A stretch of DNA of 64,000 nt from Apoda limacodes (lineage: Eukaryota > Arthropoda > Insecta > Lepidoptera > Limacodidae): NCBI GenBank assembly GCA_946406115.1, contig OX291558.1, positions 21,010,205-21,074,204 of the forward strand, read 5' to 3'. A program made the position numbers and the translations under genes. Each line of letters starts with the position of its first letter. The first letter of the stretch is position 1. Positions 1 to 10,007 of this stretch are shown in pieces. The notes beneath the pieces were generated by a model. That model was given only the letters and a program-made list of their open reading frames with translations. It ran no database searches and was not told where the DNA came from.

Positions 1-94
1 TCTTTCCACTAAAACAAACAAATTAATTCTTGATTTTCTTATAAATTGAATGAGGTGATTATAGTAGAGTATTCCATTTATTTTATTTTTTATT
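1..94. other. AT-rich DNA, nothing recognised
   Basis: No coding or repeat signature was seen. On the gene strand this lies downstream of the LRR exon and is probably intron. Confidence 0.4.
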
Positions 95-462
95 GAAGTG
101 AAAACTTCTTTAGCGGCGCTGTGCGCTTTTTTTGTGATGGGTAAAAACTGTTAAACTCGCGTCAGGTCACGTGTCCTGTTCGAAAATTCGTAAGATGTCA
201 CTCGCGTTAGGACACGTTATATTAGGTTAGTTTTTTACATTAGGTTAGTTTTTATTTTTAGTATATGGCGATTATGAGTAGTACAGGGAGGTTGGATGTG
301 GGATTTTAATTCTATGTCAGATTGAGCTGTCAAATATACAACGTCAAAAAAGCAAACAAAAGTTATTATTTTTAATAAATAAATATGGATAAGAAGTGAT
401 GGGAAGTAAATAGCGAGTATGTTTTCACTTCTGCAGGCACTCCCGGAGTGCAACCCGTTTTT
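95..462 (+). mobile_element. MITE-like element, copy 1 (GAAGTGAAAAC ends)
   Basis: The element starts with GAAGTGAAAAC at 95, and the inverse GTTTTCACTTC occurs at 421. It is followed by the palindromic tail CACTCCCGGAGTG and a T run. It contains CGCGTCAGGTCACGTGTCC, which recurs in inverse orientation near 5830-5870. No transposase frame is present; the minus-strand open stretch at 235-453 is not gene-like. The same family is at 5563-5921 in opposite orientation and, as a fragment, at 6010-6155. Confidence 0.65.
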
Positions 463-836
463 TTATACCACTAACTCGTTTTGTATTATTATCTAATGTA
501 ACAAAGCTACGTCCTTTCTAAATCCAATTAACATAGGATGTTGATTACTTATCGACTATAAGCTAAATCAATACCTGGATTGAGAGGATTTGATAAAGTC
601 TATTATTTAAACTTTTTTTGGTAAAAGGAGGAAAGTTTTAATTATAATTGATAAACATTCATTTTAAAATAATATGACAATATTGTCTTCTATTAAACTT
701 ATATGACTCTGTCTTAAACTTAAAGTAACCTGATAAAAAGGCATAGATGATTTTTGAGCCTTTAAAGTCTAAATGGATTATTTTTTTACTTGTAAGCTAA
801 ATACATACTTAACAAAAATAAACGAATATAACTTAC
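463..836. other. AT-rich intronic stretch
   Basis: This lies between copy 1 of the MITE-like element and the LRR splice donor. I see no coding or repeat signature. On the gene strand it is the start of the intron after the LRR exon. Confidence 0.5.
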
Positions 837-840
837 CTTC
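831..840 (-). other. Splice donor at the end of the LRR exon
   Basis: On the minus strand the sequence reads GAAG|GTAAGT, a full match to the insect 5' splice consensus. It cuts the reading frame in phase 1 after residue 347. The sequence read through beyond it loses all LRR character. No acceptor followed by LRR-cap coding sequence is visible in 1-830, so the next exon is probably outside the window. Confidence 0.8.
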
Positions 841-1878
841 AAGTGAAATGACTGCATAATTTGTTTTCATATTATCTAAGACTTTCTGAAGTATTTCTTG
901 CTTTAAAGTTTCCAAGTTGTTATTTCTCAAATCCAGAACAGTTAACTTTTGGATATCATCCAAAACGCCGTCATCCAGTGTTGCTAACTTATTATCAGCC
1001 AGCAAAAGTTTCCTTAATTGTGTCAATCCTCCGAAGCCCCTTTCAGATATAAATTCTATTTCGTTTCCTTCTAAGTACAGTTCTTGAAGACTCCAAAGTT
1101 CCGCGAACGCCAAATCTCCTATCATTGTTAATTTGTTATGTCTGATATCCAGCGTAATAAGATTTGACAAGCCCTCAAAGTTTTCTCTCGTGACAACTGT
1201 CAGTAAATTACTGTCCAAATCTAACTTTACAAGGTTATTAAGATGCTTAAAGCATCCGTCATAAAGAATCCCAATTGAATTTTTAGACATATACAATCTT
1301 TGTAAATTTGGAAGTACATAAAATACATCTTTCTTTAATTCCGAAATTTGATTTTCAATCAAACTTACGTTAGATAGCATTATCATGTGGGCAAAAGACA
1401 TTTTTTCTAATTTCGCTATTTTATTTTTTGTCAGTGATATTTCTCTCAATGTCGTTGAATTGGTGAATGCAAAAGAAGATATACTAAATATATTTGCGTA
1501 CTGAATATTTAAGTATTGCAGTCGGTCCAGCCTAACAATAACTTTGGATGGTATATACGTCAATCCTCCGTCGGCTCTTACATTAAAACTTAACCGTTCT
1601 ATTTTCGGCTGAGAATAAAAATTGGACCAGAAAGGATCGTCCTCGGCTATTCCTCCATTAAAAACCCAACAATCAGCCTTAGTAGCTGTTTTTATCTTAA
1701 TGTTTTCACAATAACAATGCACTTTAGAAATTCTGTCCTGAATGTCACAGATATTCACATAATGAGAGTAGAGACTCTTGTCGCTTTTCCATCTTCTTTT
1801 ATCATTTTGTCGGCTTTCAGTTACGTTTATTTCAATTGTCGCAAAGGCAATCATTAGGATAAGATATTTAAGGTCCAT
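837..1878 (-). CDS. Leucine-rich-repeat extracellular protein, first coding exon (connectin-like)
   Basis: The exon encodes about 347 residues from the ATG at 1878. The ATG context is strong (A at -3, G at +4). Residues 1-22 form a hydrophobic signal peptide. A four-cysteine N-terminal cap follows (C44, C55, C57, C70, motif NICDIQ...CYCEN). About ten 23-25-residue LRRs run from roughly 93 to 330, with the LxxLxLxxNxL pattern clear in LVKLDLDSNLLTVV, LITLDIRHNKLTMI and LTVLDLRNNNLETL. N-glycosylation sequons lie near 140 (NST) and 170 (NVS). The open frame runs on to 778, but AAG|GTAAGT at 837 ends the exon in phase 1, and the last ~19 codons look like intron. The C-terminal cap and any membrane anchor must lie left of the window. 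Proteins of this layout act in cell adhesion or receptor-like roles. The connectin-like label rests on the cysteine cap and repeat layout and is an inference; it could be another insect LRR adhesion family. Confidence 0.85.
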
Positions 1879-1908
1879 CGTTTCCTTTTCACATTGGGAA
1901 GATCTTAA

Positions 1909-1922
1909 TCTGTAACAAAGAA
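1909..1922 (-). other. Splice acceptor upstream of the LRR start codon
   Basis: The minus strand reads a pyrimidine-rich tract followed by TTTGTTACAG at 1910, about 30 bases before the ATG. It would end a 5' UTR intron, so the promoter and first non-coding exon would lie further right. The alternative is transcription starting close to the ATG, with the acceptor match due to chance. Confidence 0.55.
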
Positions 1923-2410
1923 AAACGTATTTAGAGAAAGCGTTCTTTGTCTTATTCTTATCTTATTTCTTGTTTCCTGATTCAGAAAAATAGCTGATAA
2001 GATTGTTGTAAAGTGCGCGCTGAGAATGAAATCATTTGTTTAAAGTGGATGACTGCTTAGTATATTATCTTGAGTGGATATTTACAGAAGTTTAAGATAA
2101 ATAAAAACTTAGGTTTTTGGACAATTTTGGGGAAATATTAAAGCAAATAACTGTATCGGATTGTTCTATGACAATAATTTTTTTTCTCATAAAATCATAG
2201 CAACAATAACGTCTATCCGAATATATAAACAGTAAAAAAATATAGATTTTTTCTATTTTAATATCCTAAAATTTGGCTTTTATTACACTTGCTTGGTTTG
2301 GTATACTGAATATAGGGATAATAAAACTTTTGAGGGGTTCCGTATCATGTCAATAGTTATTTGATAATTTTTGACTAATATTTCAGAATATATAACGCGT
2401 AAGTATTGCC
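1923..2410. other. AT-rich stretch upstream of the LRR exon
   Basis: Nothing recognisable was found. If the acceptor at 1910 is used, this is the 3' end of the 5' UTR intron. Confidence 0.4.
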
Positions 2411-2474
2411 CCTGGTATTGCAAGCGTGACCGCTTACCATCTGGCGGACCGCAAGCTTCTTTGCCACTTTGATG
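2411..2474 (+). mobile_element. LINE family 1, 3' UTR fragment
   Basis: The sequence contains GTGACCGCTTACCATCTGG and GCGGACCGCAAGC, and matches the 3' UTR seen more completely (on the minus strand) at 43853-43940. It lies in plus orientation with no coding part. Similar fragments are at 15166 and 60404. Confidence 0.7.
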
Positions 2475-2606
2475 GTACAAAAATATACTTATGCATATTA
2501 TTATGTGTTATATTTTTTGAATAAGCTCATATAATTGAAGGCACATCTACATAGTTTTTATATAATAATGACAGAACTACTGACTAAAGAATTTTGCTAT
2601 CACGAC

Positions 2607-3391
2607 CATTTCGGTTCTAAAGTGTGATAATGAATTCCCTGCCGATGGCGATCGGTGCGATGGTAGAAAGTAGCCGTGGGCATCATTTCGAACAATTTCT
2701 CAGAACGCATCCCATTGTACAAGCGGTAGAACACACACAGGGAGGCAAAGTCTCTCCTCAGACTTAAGGGTTCGATACGGCAAGTGAGTTTAGGATTGTC
2801 GACAACTCTCACAGCCCGTCGTTGAACCGAGTCTAAAGATTCAAGCTGGTATCCGGGTGCACCCGCCCAGAGATGGCAGCAGTACTCCATATGGGGCCGA
2901 ACTTGCGACTTGTAAAGCAGCAACCTCTGCCCCGACGTGAAATACTGCCTCGCTCTGTTGAGTACACCTAGTTTTTTGGACGCCAGCTTCACCTTGTCTT
3001 GCAAATGATCTCGGAACTTAACATTGCTGGAGATATCAACACCAAGGATCAATGTTTTTTATTTGAGACACAAGTTCTCCACGCTTTTCCTTCACAACGG
3101 AACGAGGAATGTTTATACGACCCGTGTATTAAGTGTCTCCAATACTGTCGTCTGCATATCAATGTATGTTGTTAATGTCCAACATTTTATTGATATGCAG
3201 CAGAAACAACGTAGAAGAGAGCACAGAGCCTTGCCACCAGCATTGATGTCCATGCTATCAGAATAACTACCACCAACTACGGCTCGTATGCGTCTGTAGG
3301 ACAAAAAGCTACCATTTGCACAAACCCTCAGGCACTCCGTAAGATGGAAACTTCGACAGAAGACCCCAGTGCTACCCGATCGAACGCCTTT
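2607..3391 (-). pseudogene. LINE family 1 ORF2 (reverse transcriptase), decayed
   Basis: This is a minus-strand remnant of a Jockey/CR1-type non-LTR retrotransposon ORF2. In coding order it shows AFDRV at its start (~3375-3391), SYRRIRAVVGGSYSDSMD, the RT catalytic motif YADD (3147-3158) directly preceded by a TGA stop, and YTGRINIPRSVVKEKRGELV. After an internal deletion at about 3050 it continues with the C-terminal region: LGVDISSNVKFRDHL, LASKKLGVLNRARQYF, VRPHMEYCCHLW and FYRLYNG...FEMMPTATFYHRT. The last ~150 codons (2600-3052) are open; the older part carries stops and frame shifts. A premature stop follows LEPKWS. It is non-functional. The family was recognised from the RT thumb and C-terminal motifs. 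Confidence 0.9.
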
Positions 3392-4349
3392 TCTATATTA
3401 TTTTTATGCCTTTACATCACTTATTCCATCATTATTAACACGCTGGTTGCAGTTAAGATGCAGCAACATTAAACAACGTTTAGTGCAGCAGTTTAGCAGT
3501 TTAAAGTTCCTTAAAATTTAAAATCAAATCAAACAAAAGGGCAGAAATGGTAAACAAAAATAAAAAATAATTATCTCGTCAAAATATAAACAAAGCATTA
3601 AATTTTTGTATGCGCCTGGCTATTAATCCTTTCTCCACGCCTGCATCCGCGCTTACGACCAATAAAAGTTAATTAACGGTTCATCAAGATGAACGTAAAT
3701 TACGCCATCTGCTTTCAAGTGCAACGGAAATTGTAACATCAGTAGTTTTAAGAGAGGTTAATGTGTTTAATCGTAAGTTTTTTTTGTATATGACTGTACT
3801 TGAAGCTAATTTGTTCTTCCTTTTGTCTTTGCTTGTAATTTAAGGCGCATATTAAGGCCCCATTAACTGCACACTAGATATTGCTTATTTCTTTTTCGAC
3901 AAAAGCGTAATTTGAAAAAGTGGAAAAATTAAATATACTAACTTCTTATTTACTATTTTTAGATAGTTTCGTATTGTTTGTAGAAAATGTCTGAGTTTTA
4001 TTTTAGTTTTTAACTAAAATGGCCGCCTTAAGCGACAAACTATAACTCACAGACATTCCTTTAACAATTAAAAACGTTTGTGAAGATCGACAATAAAAAT
4101 TGGTCGTAGTGGATAATTTTTGGACACAAATCTAAACACATTGACCTACGATTTCTACACGTTCCATGTTAAATACTAGTTACCTCATTCAAAGGCTAAA
4201 TTCTTCTCCGCTGTATGTCAGGAGTCGTTAACAGTAATTATATTTATAGTGGGAGACGATGTCGTAGCAAAGATTGTGAATAACCATGTTAAGGTGGTTT
4301 GTGTAAGGATAGGATTAATAAAACAGCTACACAAAACAAATTCACGAAG
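3392..4349. other. No gene; AT-rich, a few GC patches
   Basis: No coding, SINE or TIR signature was recognised. The stretch near 3640-3730 (around GATGAACGTAAATTACGCC) is less AT-rich than its neighbours and faintly resembles 12700-12760, but I cannot assign it. Confidence 0.4.
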
Positions 4350-4430
4350 CAAAAGTAAAATATCTCAAACGTATCTTGATTAAATTGCAGACTCAATTTG
4401 ATCAAGATACGTTTGAAATCATTTACTTTG
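4350..4430. repeat. Foldback hairpin of ~38-bp arms
   Basis: The arms at 4350-4388 and 4393-4430 are near-perfect inverted copies around AAACGTATCTTGAT, with a very short loop. The same AAACGTATCTTGATCAAATT core recurs at about 7557-7580. The right arm overlaps the direct repeat 4411-4485 / 5071-5145. Confidence 0.75.
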
Positions 4431-4485
4431 AAGCTGAGGCGGCTCGTGACAATTTTTGATGAAATTTCACTAAAAAGTAATATAA
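4411..4485 (+). repeat. Direct repeat, copy 1 (AAGCTGAGGCGGCTC)
   Basis: This is about 75 bases carrying TTTACTTTGAAGCTGAGG and GACAATTTTTGATG. It recurs at 5071-5145 in the same orientation with only a few differences. Confidence 0.8.
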
Positions 4486-5070
4486 CCTTTAATTATTCTA
4501 TTCATAACTTCATTCATTCGCCTATTTAGATAAACATACGCGCGTCGTGCGTGTATGTTTTCGTGCCACATTTTAGTAACCCTTCGTCTTCATTTCAATC
4601 TCAATTACTAAAATCTTTTTGCACCGTTTTTTCACATCAAAATATTCACATTTTATTTTGATAAGTAATACATACTTATCGTGGCAGGGTACAACGGCAA
4701 TTTCGCTCGAAAACCGCAAATCGATGTAGAGTTTAGCCGTTTGGCACACAGGTACTTTAGGGCAAAACAATAATTCTGAGCCGCAGTTCCTCAAAATTTA
4801 TTTCATCTATTTGTTTTGCGGTTATGATGTCATCAATTTTTTGTATGGGATTTAAAATTTATTTTTCAGAAACCCATCGCGTGGGGTGTCAAATGAAAGA
4901 GCCAAAAAGTATTTTCAAAACATACCAAGTTTGGACTCCTCCAGGTAGAAGACGGCTCAGAATTTTTCTTTAACATATATCTTAAATGATAGTTTATATC
5001 CTCATTTTTAACCCCCTGAGAGCAATTTGGAAAATATTAAAATATAGTATTTTTTTTGAATTTTTAATCA

Positions 5071-5145
5071 GTTTGAAATCATTTACTTTGAAGCTGAGGC
5101 GGCTCTTGACAATTTTTGATGGATGTTCACTAAAAAGAAATATAA
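5071..5145 (+). repeat. Direct repeat, copy 2 (AAGCTGAGGCGGCTC)
   Basis: This is the second copy of the sequence at 4411-4485, lying in the spacer of the large foldback structure. Confidence 0.8.
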
Positions 5146-5562
5146 AATTTCTGATTTAAAAATTCAAAAAAAAATACTAAATACACTTAAATAACACCAG
5201 TAAACAGAAGCAGCAGGGTACAGTAGGGTACACATAAGTCTCATAAAGATCTGAAGCTGAAGGAACCGTCTCACATTGCAATATTCAAAAATTCAAAAAA
5301 AAATACTAAATTTTAATATTTTCCAAATTGCTTTCAGGGAGTTAAAAATGAGGATATAAACTATCATTTAAGATATATATTAGAGAAAAATACTGAGCCG
5401 TCTTCTACCTGGAGGGGCCAAACTTGGTATGTTTTAAAAATACTTTTAGGATTTTAAGAAACAAAGTAGCCCAAAGGTACTAGTGTGGTATATTTTTAGA
5501 ACCGGCTCATCAAGCCCTTCCATTTGATACACCACACGATGGGTTTCTGAAAAAAAAAAAAA

Positions 5563-5921
5563 AAACGAGTTGCACTCCGGGAGTGCCGGCAGAAGTGAAA
5601 ACCATTACACACGATTCGCGCTTAACACTCAAATATGTCACAAGACATGTCTTTGACATTGTCAAGAAATAATAATGTTTGTTTATTTACTTTTTTGACG
5701 TAGTATATTTGACATCGCAATCTGTCATAGAATTAAAATTCCATATCCAACCTCCCTGTACTACTCATCGCGGAATACTAAAAATAAAAATTATAATAGG
5801 CGTGGCATTACGGTTTCCGTCTTTCGAATTTCCACGATTAGGACACGTGACCTGACGCGAGTTTATCATTTTTTACCCATACCAAAAAAAGTGCACAACG
5901 CCGGTAAAGAAGTTTTCACTT
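5563..5921 (-). mobile_element. MITE-like element, copy 2, inserted in the foldback arm
   Basis: It starts with GAGTTGCACTCCGGGAGTGC and GAAGTGAAAAC at 5592, and ends with GTTTTCACTT at 5921. It is the inverse of copy 1 (95-462). A-rich tracts lie on both sides, followed by a G run at 5941-5948. Confidence 0.7.
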
Positions 5922-6009
5922 AAAAAAAAAAAAAAAAGTGGGGGGGGGCGTTAAGCCATCGAAATATGTAAGCGGTAAGGAACCCCCACGAGAAAAACAC
6001 ATACAATAG

Positions 6010-6155
6010 AAAAAAAATAAAAATTATAATAGGCGTGGCATTACGGTTTTCGTCTTACGAAATACCACGATTAGGACACGTGACCTGACGCAAGTTTTTA
6101 ATTTTTTACCAATATCAAAAACAGTGCACAACGCCGCTAAAGAAGTTTTTACTTT
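6010..6155 (-). mobile_element. MITE-like element, partial third copy
   Basis: This repeats the right half of copy 2 in the same orientation, including GGCGTGGCATTACGGTTTTC and TAGGACACGTGACCTGACGC. It ends where the foldback arm resumes (TTTAAATCCCATAC). Confidence 0.7.
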
Positions 6156-6294
6156 AAAAATTTAAATCCCATACAAAAAATTGATGACATCATAATATGG
6201 GAAATATTTTGAGGAACTGCGGCTCAAAACTATTGTTTTGCCCTAAAGTACCTGTGTGCCAAACGGCTAAACTCTACATCGATTTGCGGTTTTT

Positions 6295-7240
6295 TTTTGC
6301 GTACACCTAGGACTATTACTTATTAGACAATAAACAAACTGTTATATAGCTATGTACTTGTTGAATTTGTTAATCAAAAACTCGCGTGCACGAACTAAAA
6401 CATTAGTTGTGATAAGAGCGGCAACAGCGCGCTAGCCAGACCGAAGGCAGGGGTCAAACTGGCAACAGTATTTTTCTTTACGTAGCCCAGGAGCGGTGGA
6501 GCGCTATTTTTTATTTATTTATTTTGCTAATTTTTTATACAAAATCTTCTCCTTCACATGTGAGACTGTGTCGAACTTTCTCTTTCACACTCGTTGATTT
6601 TAGCTTTGAGTCTCTGTACTAAAATTCGTGTCATAAGAGCGCAATTGCTAGCACTCCACTTAGTAACTCAGTCTCCTTAGTGCAATTGCTTACTAAATCT
6701 TAAGTTAACTGTGTGTGTACAGAATGTTTTTAGTGAAATGCTATTTTAACATAAATAGTATGTAATCGAAGCATAATTATTTATTATTTTAAGTAAAATC
6801 TAAATACAAGTTTATTAAGTAGATAAGTATTTATGGGAGTGCGCCTCTACTTGAAAGATATATTTAAAATAAAAGTTTTGGTTTATTGACTATAAACATA
6901 AAGCTATATTTTTATGTAAAAACAACAATCCAGCCCTACTTATTATAGTACGAAAACTAGCTTTTCATTATGCAACTAGTAGTTACATAGAATTTGTATA
7001 TAAAGAGTTCTGAATAATATTTGTAGACTAGGGTTAGTTGAAATGAAAAGTTTTGCATATTAATTGTATTTTTTATATGTTTTACAGGTTATGTCCACAA
7101 AGTCACAGCAAGGTTTCCCGTGAAGACTAACATAACTTTCTAACCCATATTCACAGCTCTACCTTGCTTGTTTGTGTGTACAACTCCAAACTTTTTGACG
7201 CTTTCATTATAACATAAGCTTTATTATAAACTTAACAAAA
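6295..7240. other. No gene recognised
   Basis: AT-rich sequence with a less AT-rich patch at 6410-6500. There is no coding frame of note and no repeat I can name. Confidence 0.4.
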
Positions 7241-7640
7241 AATCTGCATATGTGTCATGACAACACTGAAACTGCTTTGTCAAAACAAGTTTGCTGCATC
7301 AAGATTGTATATTCCTTACAAAAGCAGACTTCAAGCAAGTTTGGCGCATGGTAACTAGAATGATTGAATTAAACTTGCTACAAGTCTGAATAGTTGCCAT
7401 GGCAAACCTTTGATACATCAAACTTGTTACAAGACAGAATCAAGTTTTTAATGCTAACTGGGAATGATCAATCAAAGATCTTGATCAAATTAAGTGTGTT
7501 CTCAGAAAAGTAAATAATCTCAGTCCTAGTCTGTTCTCAGGAAAATAAATGATCTCAAACGTATCTTGATCAAATTGATTTTGTTTTCAGAAAAGGCAAG
7601 GTTACGAGTAACAAAAGACAGACAATTGATTTCGCGTTTA
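7241..7640. repeat. Internally repetitive segment with TTGATCAAATT cores
   Basis: The segment carries repeats of AAACTTG and GATCTTGATCAAATT, and two approximate copies of a CTCAGAAAAGTAAATAATCTC block (about 7500-7560). It shares AAACGTATCTTGAT with the hairpin at 4350. It is probably the remains of the same non-autonomous element. Confidence 0.45.
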
Positions 7641-7951
7641 GAATGTAAGTATCATATACAGTTCGAGAAACTACTAGCTCGACAGCATACAGTAATCTAC
7701 GCACGGCTTGCATGAATAACTATTCTCTATTCAAGCAGAGTCCTTACAGTGGGGACAATTTTGTTGAGGCCAGGGAGCAAGGATGCTTAATCCAGCCCAT
7801 GGAAGCCCGAACGATGTCCTTGATGAGTAGATATTTATGTTGTCTACCACAAGCCAAGTTGGAGAAAAGGGAGTTTTTACGTTCGCACTTCGGGACTAAC
7901 ATAAGAATATCTTCGAGACACACAAAGCGTTAGGCAATAAACTTGTACAAT

Positions 7952-8361
7952 ACTAGCTTTTGCCAGCGGCTCCACCTGCTCTTAATTCGGATATCGGTAT
8001 GGGATTTTGATTTTTAAGTAAATATTCTTCTTTTCCAAGATACAAGCTATAACCCTGTCTAATTTCATAAAAATCGATTTAGCTATTGTGCGAAAGGGTA
8101 ATTTTAGTTTGTTCTTTCCTTACGTTGCAACGGAGCATTCAAATGAGCTGATGAGATAATTGAAGCTACGGAAAAGAACATATGCTCTTTTTATCCCGAA
8201 TGATATATTAGTTCCTCAGAAAAAACTATAACCGAATACTACGTGACGTACTATAGCTTAAGCTTGCTACAGTAAACGGCCTTACTATAATGAAGGAGAT
8301 GCTGTAGAAATTCCCCGCCAATAACCTTATTTTGCGTCAGCGTAGCCACGAGCAAAAGCTA
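7952..8361. mobile_element. Two Helitron-like ends, opposed orientation
   Basis: The left end reads ACTAGCTTTTGCCAGCGGC (minus orientation). The right end reads CACGAGCAAAAGCTA (plus orientation). Both resemble the CTAG-terminated ends of non-autonomous elements common in Lepidoptera, here placed tail to tail. There is no Rep/helicase coding. The superfamily assignment rests on the CTRR-like terminus and remembered family sequence, so it is tentative. Confidence 0.45.
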
Positions 8362-8603
8362 CTACAAGTTCACTGGTTATGCCAGTGACAGAAACGGTCG
8401 ACAGAAACCGAAAACAATTGTAATATAAGTATAGTAATATCTAAAAAAGGAAGGAAACGTAAATATTTAATTAAAAGTTTTCAATTGCAGTAAATAAAAA
8501 GACAACACAGCCGCATGCGGGAGTCGCCCTTGTAATATTGGAAAAACGGTCTTACGCCTTATTATTAAATGCAAATAATGAAAAATCCATTTTATTCTAC
8601 ACC

Positions 8604-8914
8604 AAGTGCGAGTCGGACTCACGCACGAATGATTCCATACCTCTATAATCTATAAAAACAGCAAAAACTCACGTTTGTTATGTACGTGTATGGGATGCCC
8701 CTTTAAATATTTGATTTATTCTGTTTTTTAGTATTTGTTGTTATAGCCGCAAACGAAATACATCTTCTGTGAAAATATCAACTGTCTAACTATCACGGTT
8801 CATGAGATACAGCCTGGTGACAGACGGACGGACAAACCGACGGACGGACTGAGGGACAACGGAGTCCTTGTAATAGGGTTGCGCTAATTACTCTTTGGGT
8901 ACGAAACCCTATTA
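8604..8914 (+). repeat. Lepidopteran interspersed repeat (GTGCGAGTCGGACTC)
   Basis: It begins AAGTGCGAGTCGGACTC and ends GGGTACGAAACCC. It contains ACGGTTCATGAGATACAGC and a GACGGACGGAC stretch. I recognise this as an abundant moth repeat; related copies are at 11799-11851 and 13434-13867. Confidence 0.65.
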
Positions 8915-9045
8915 CCAGATAATATAACTGGGTAACAATGAAAAAATAAAAAAAAAAAAAATTAATTATTGAATGAGTAAAATTACATTTTTACACTATT
9001 TCAATGGTATGCAAGTTTAATGCCCGCAATGACAAACTATGTGCG

Positions 9046-9190
9046 GACCACAAGGGGTTTATGAGGAACAGGACTAACGTGGCATAAACTGGCGCTCGAC
9101 GCATGGCGCATGGCGGCGGGAAATTTATGAGCACGGCACTAATTAACGCGGAACTATTGTTTAGTGTGGAACGGAACTGCACGAGTACTA
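9046..9190 (+). repeat. Paired module G (copy at 11581-11730)
   Basis: About 145 bases are shared with 11581-11730 in the same orientation: GGTTTATGA, GAGGAACA, an alternating CGCG-rich centre, CTAATTAA, ATTGTTTA and AACGGAACT occur in the same order. The module is less AT-rich than its flanks and has no TIR, tail or tRNA-like box. Its nature is unknown. Confidence 0.5.
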
Positions 9191-9604
9191 TACACATTTT
9201 TTTATTAAAATAGAAATAAATATGTAGGTACATTTCATTCCTGTTTCTTATTTATATTAGAACATATATTTTTTTGTATAGATTGGCAACATTATTGAAA
9301 ACAGGAAATTCAAATAATAAAGAAGTAAAACTGTTATTATAATGATGTTGCCAATTCCACTGTCATAACTCAAGATGTTTTTAGATATAGGCACGTTTCA
9401 TAACGCACGGCTTTTCATACATTTCACACACAAGCTCACGCACATGATTGTGCAAGAATATAATTATACTAATTCTACTAGTACTGTTGTACTGTTAAAT
9501 ACTTTCATACGATTGAGGATATTTGACGCTTTACATGGTGCGCCCCTTAAGCTATGCGTAAAAAATAAAAAAGTAAAATAATTAACAAGGAAAATTTGTA
9601 TAAG

Positions 9605-9822
9605 TACACAACTTTGTTTTAGTAGGTAGCTTTACTAACTTATTTATACAGTTAAGTAAGTTATACTTGTTCGTTGATTAACAAAGTATTGTATTATTAT
9701 TTTAAATAGTTGAGTTTCTTGCTGGCTCTTCTCGGCAGAAATTAACATTGTTAAACAGATTATATTGACGATTCAAAAGCGTTCTCAGAAACCTTTTTGA
9801 ATAAATATTATTTGGTATTATA
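9605..9822 (+). mobile_element. LINE family 2, 3' tail
   Basis: It contains TTTCTTGCTGGCTCTTCTC, TGACGATTCAAAAGCGTTC and TTGAATAAATATT, the 3' end also present at 38530-38764 and 51240-51415 and, joined to its ORF2, at 26328-27449 on the minus strand. Confidence 0.7.
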
Positions 9823-9886
9823 TATTTGTAAAAAATATATAGGTAGATAGATTGTTTACTCTTTATATACTTTATGTAAGCCCTAA

Positions 9887-10007
9887 AATGCAACAAACTT
9901 TTCTGATACCATGCTTGGTCGCTAGTGTCGATATAAGTTCACATCATTTTAATATAGCGACTGTAGTTTAAATTTTTGACCACCGGGTCAAAAAAGTTTG
10001 TTGCATT
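9887..10007. mobile_element. Short MITE with TGCAACAAACTT ends, copy 1
   Basis: This 121-bp element has near-perfect inverted ends AATGCAACAAACTT / AAGTTTGTTGCATT, and inner GTCGCTAGTGTCG mirrored by ATAGCGACTGTAG. There is no coding capacity. The second copy is at 16311-16441. Confidence 0.8.

Larger units (their letters stand above)
4710..6294. repeat. Large inverted repeat (foldback), right arm interrupted
   Basis: The left arm at 4710-5065 reads outward from ACCGCAAATCGATGTAGAG through GATGTCATCAATTTTTTG to TTCAAAAAAAATAC. The right arm repeats this in inverse order: 5287-5555 matches 4870-5065, and 6155-6294 matches 4710-4850. Between the two parts of the right arm lies about 600 bases of inserted MITE-like sequence, so the left arm preserves the uninterrupted site. 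No transposase is visible; it is a non-autonomous foldback element. Confidence 0.75.

Noticed and set aside
5941..5948. G run as a quadruplex or origin signal
   Set aside because: A single G run cannot form the four tracts needed. It sits between two mobile-element copies.
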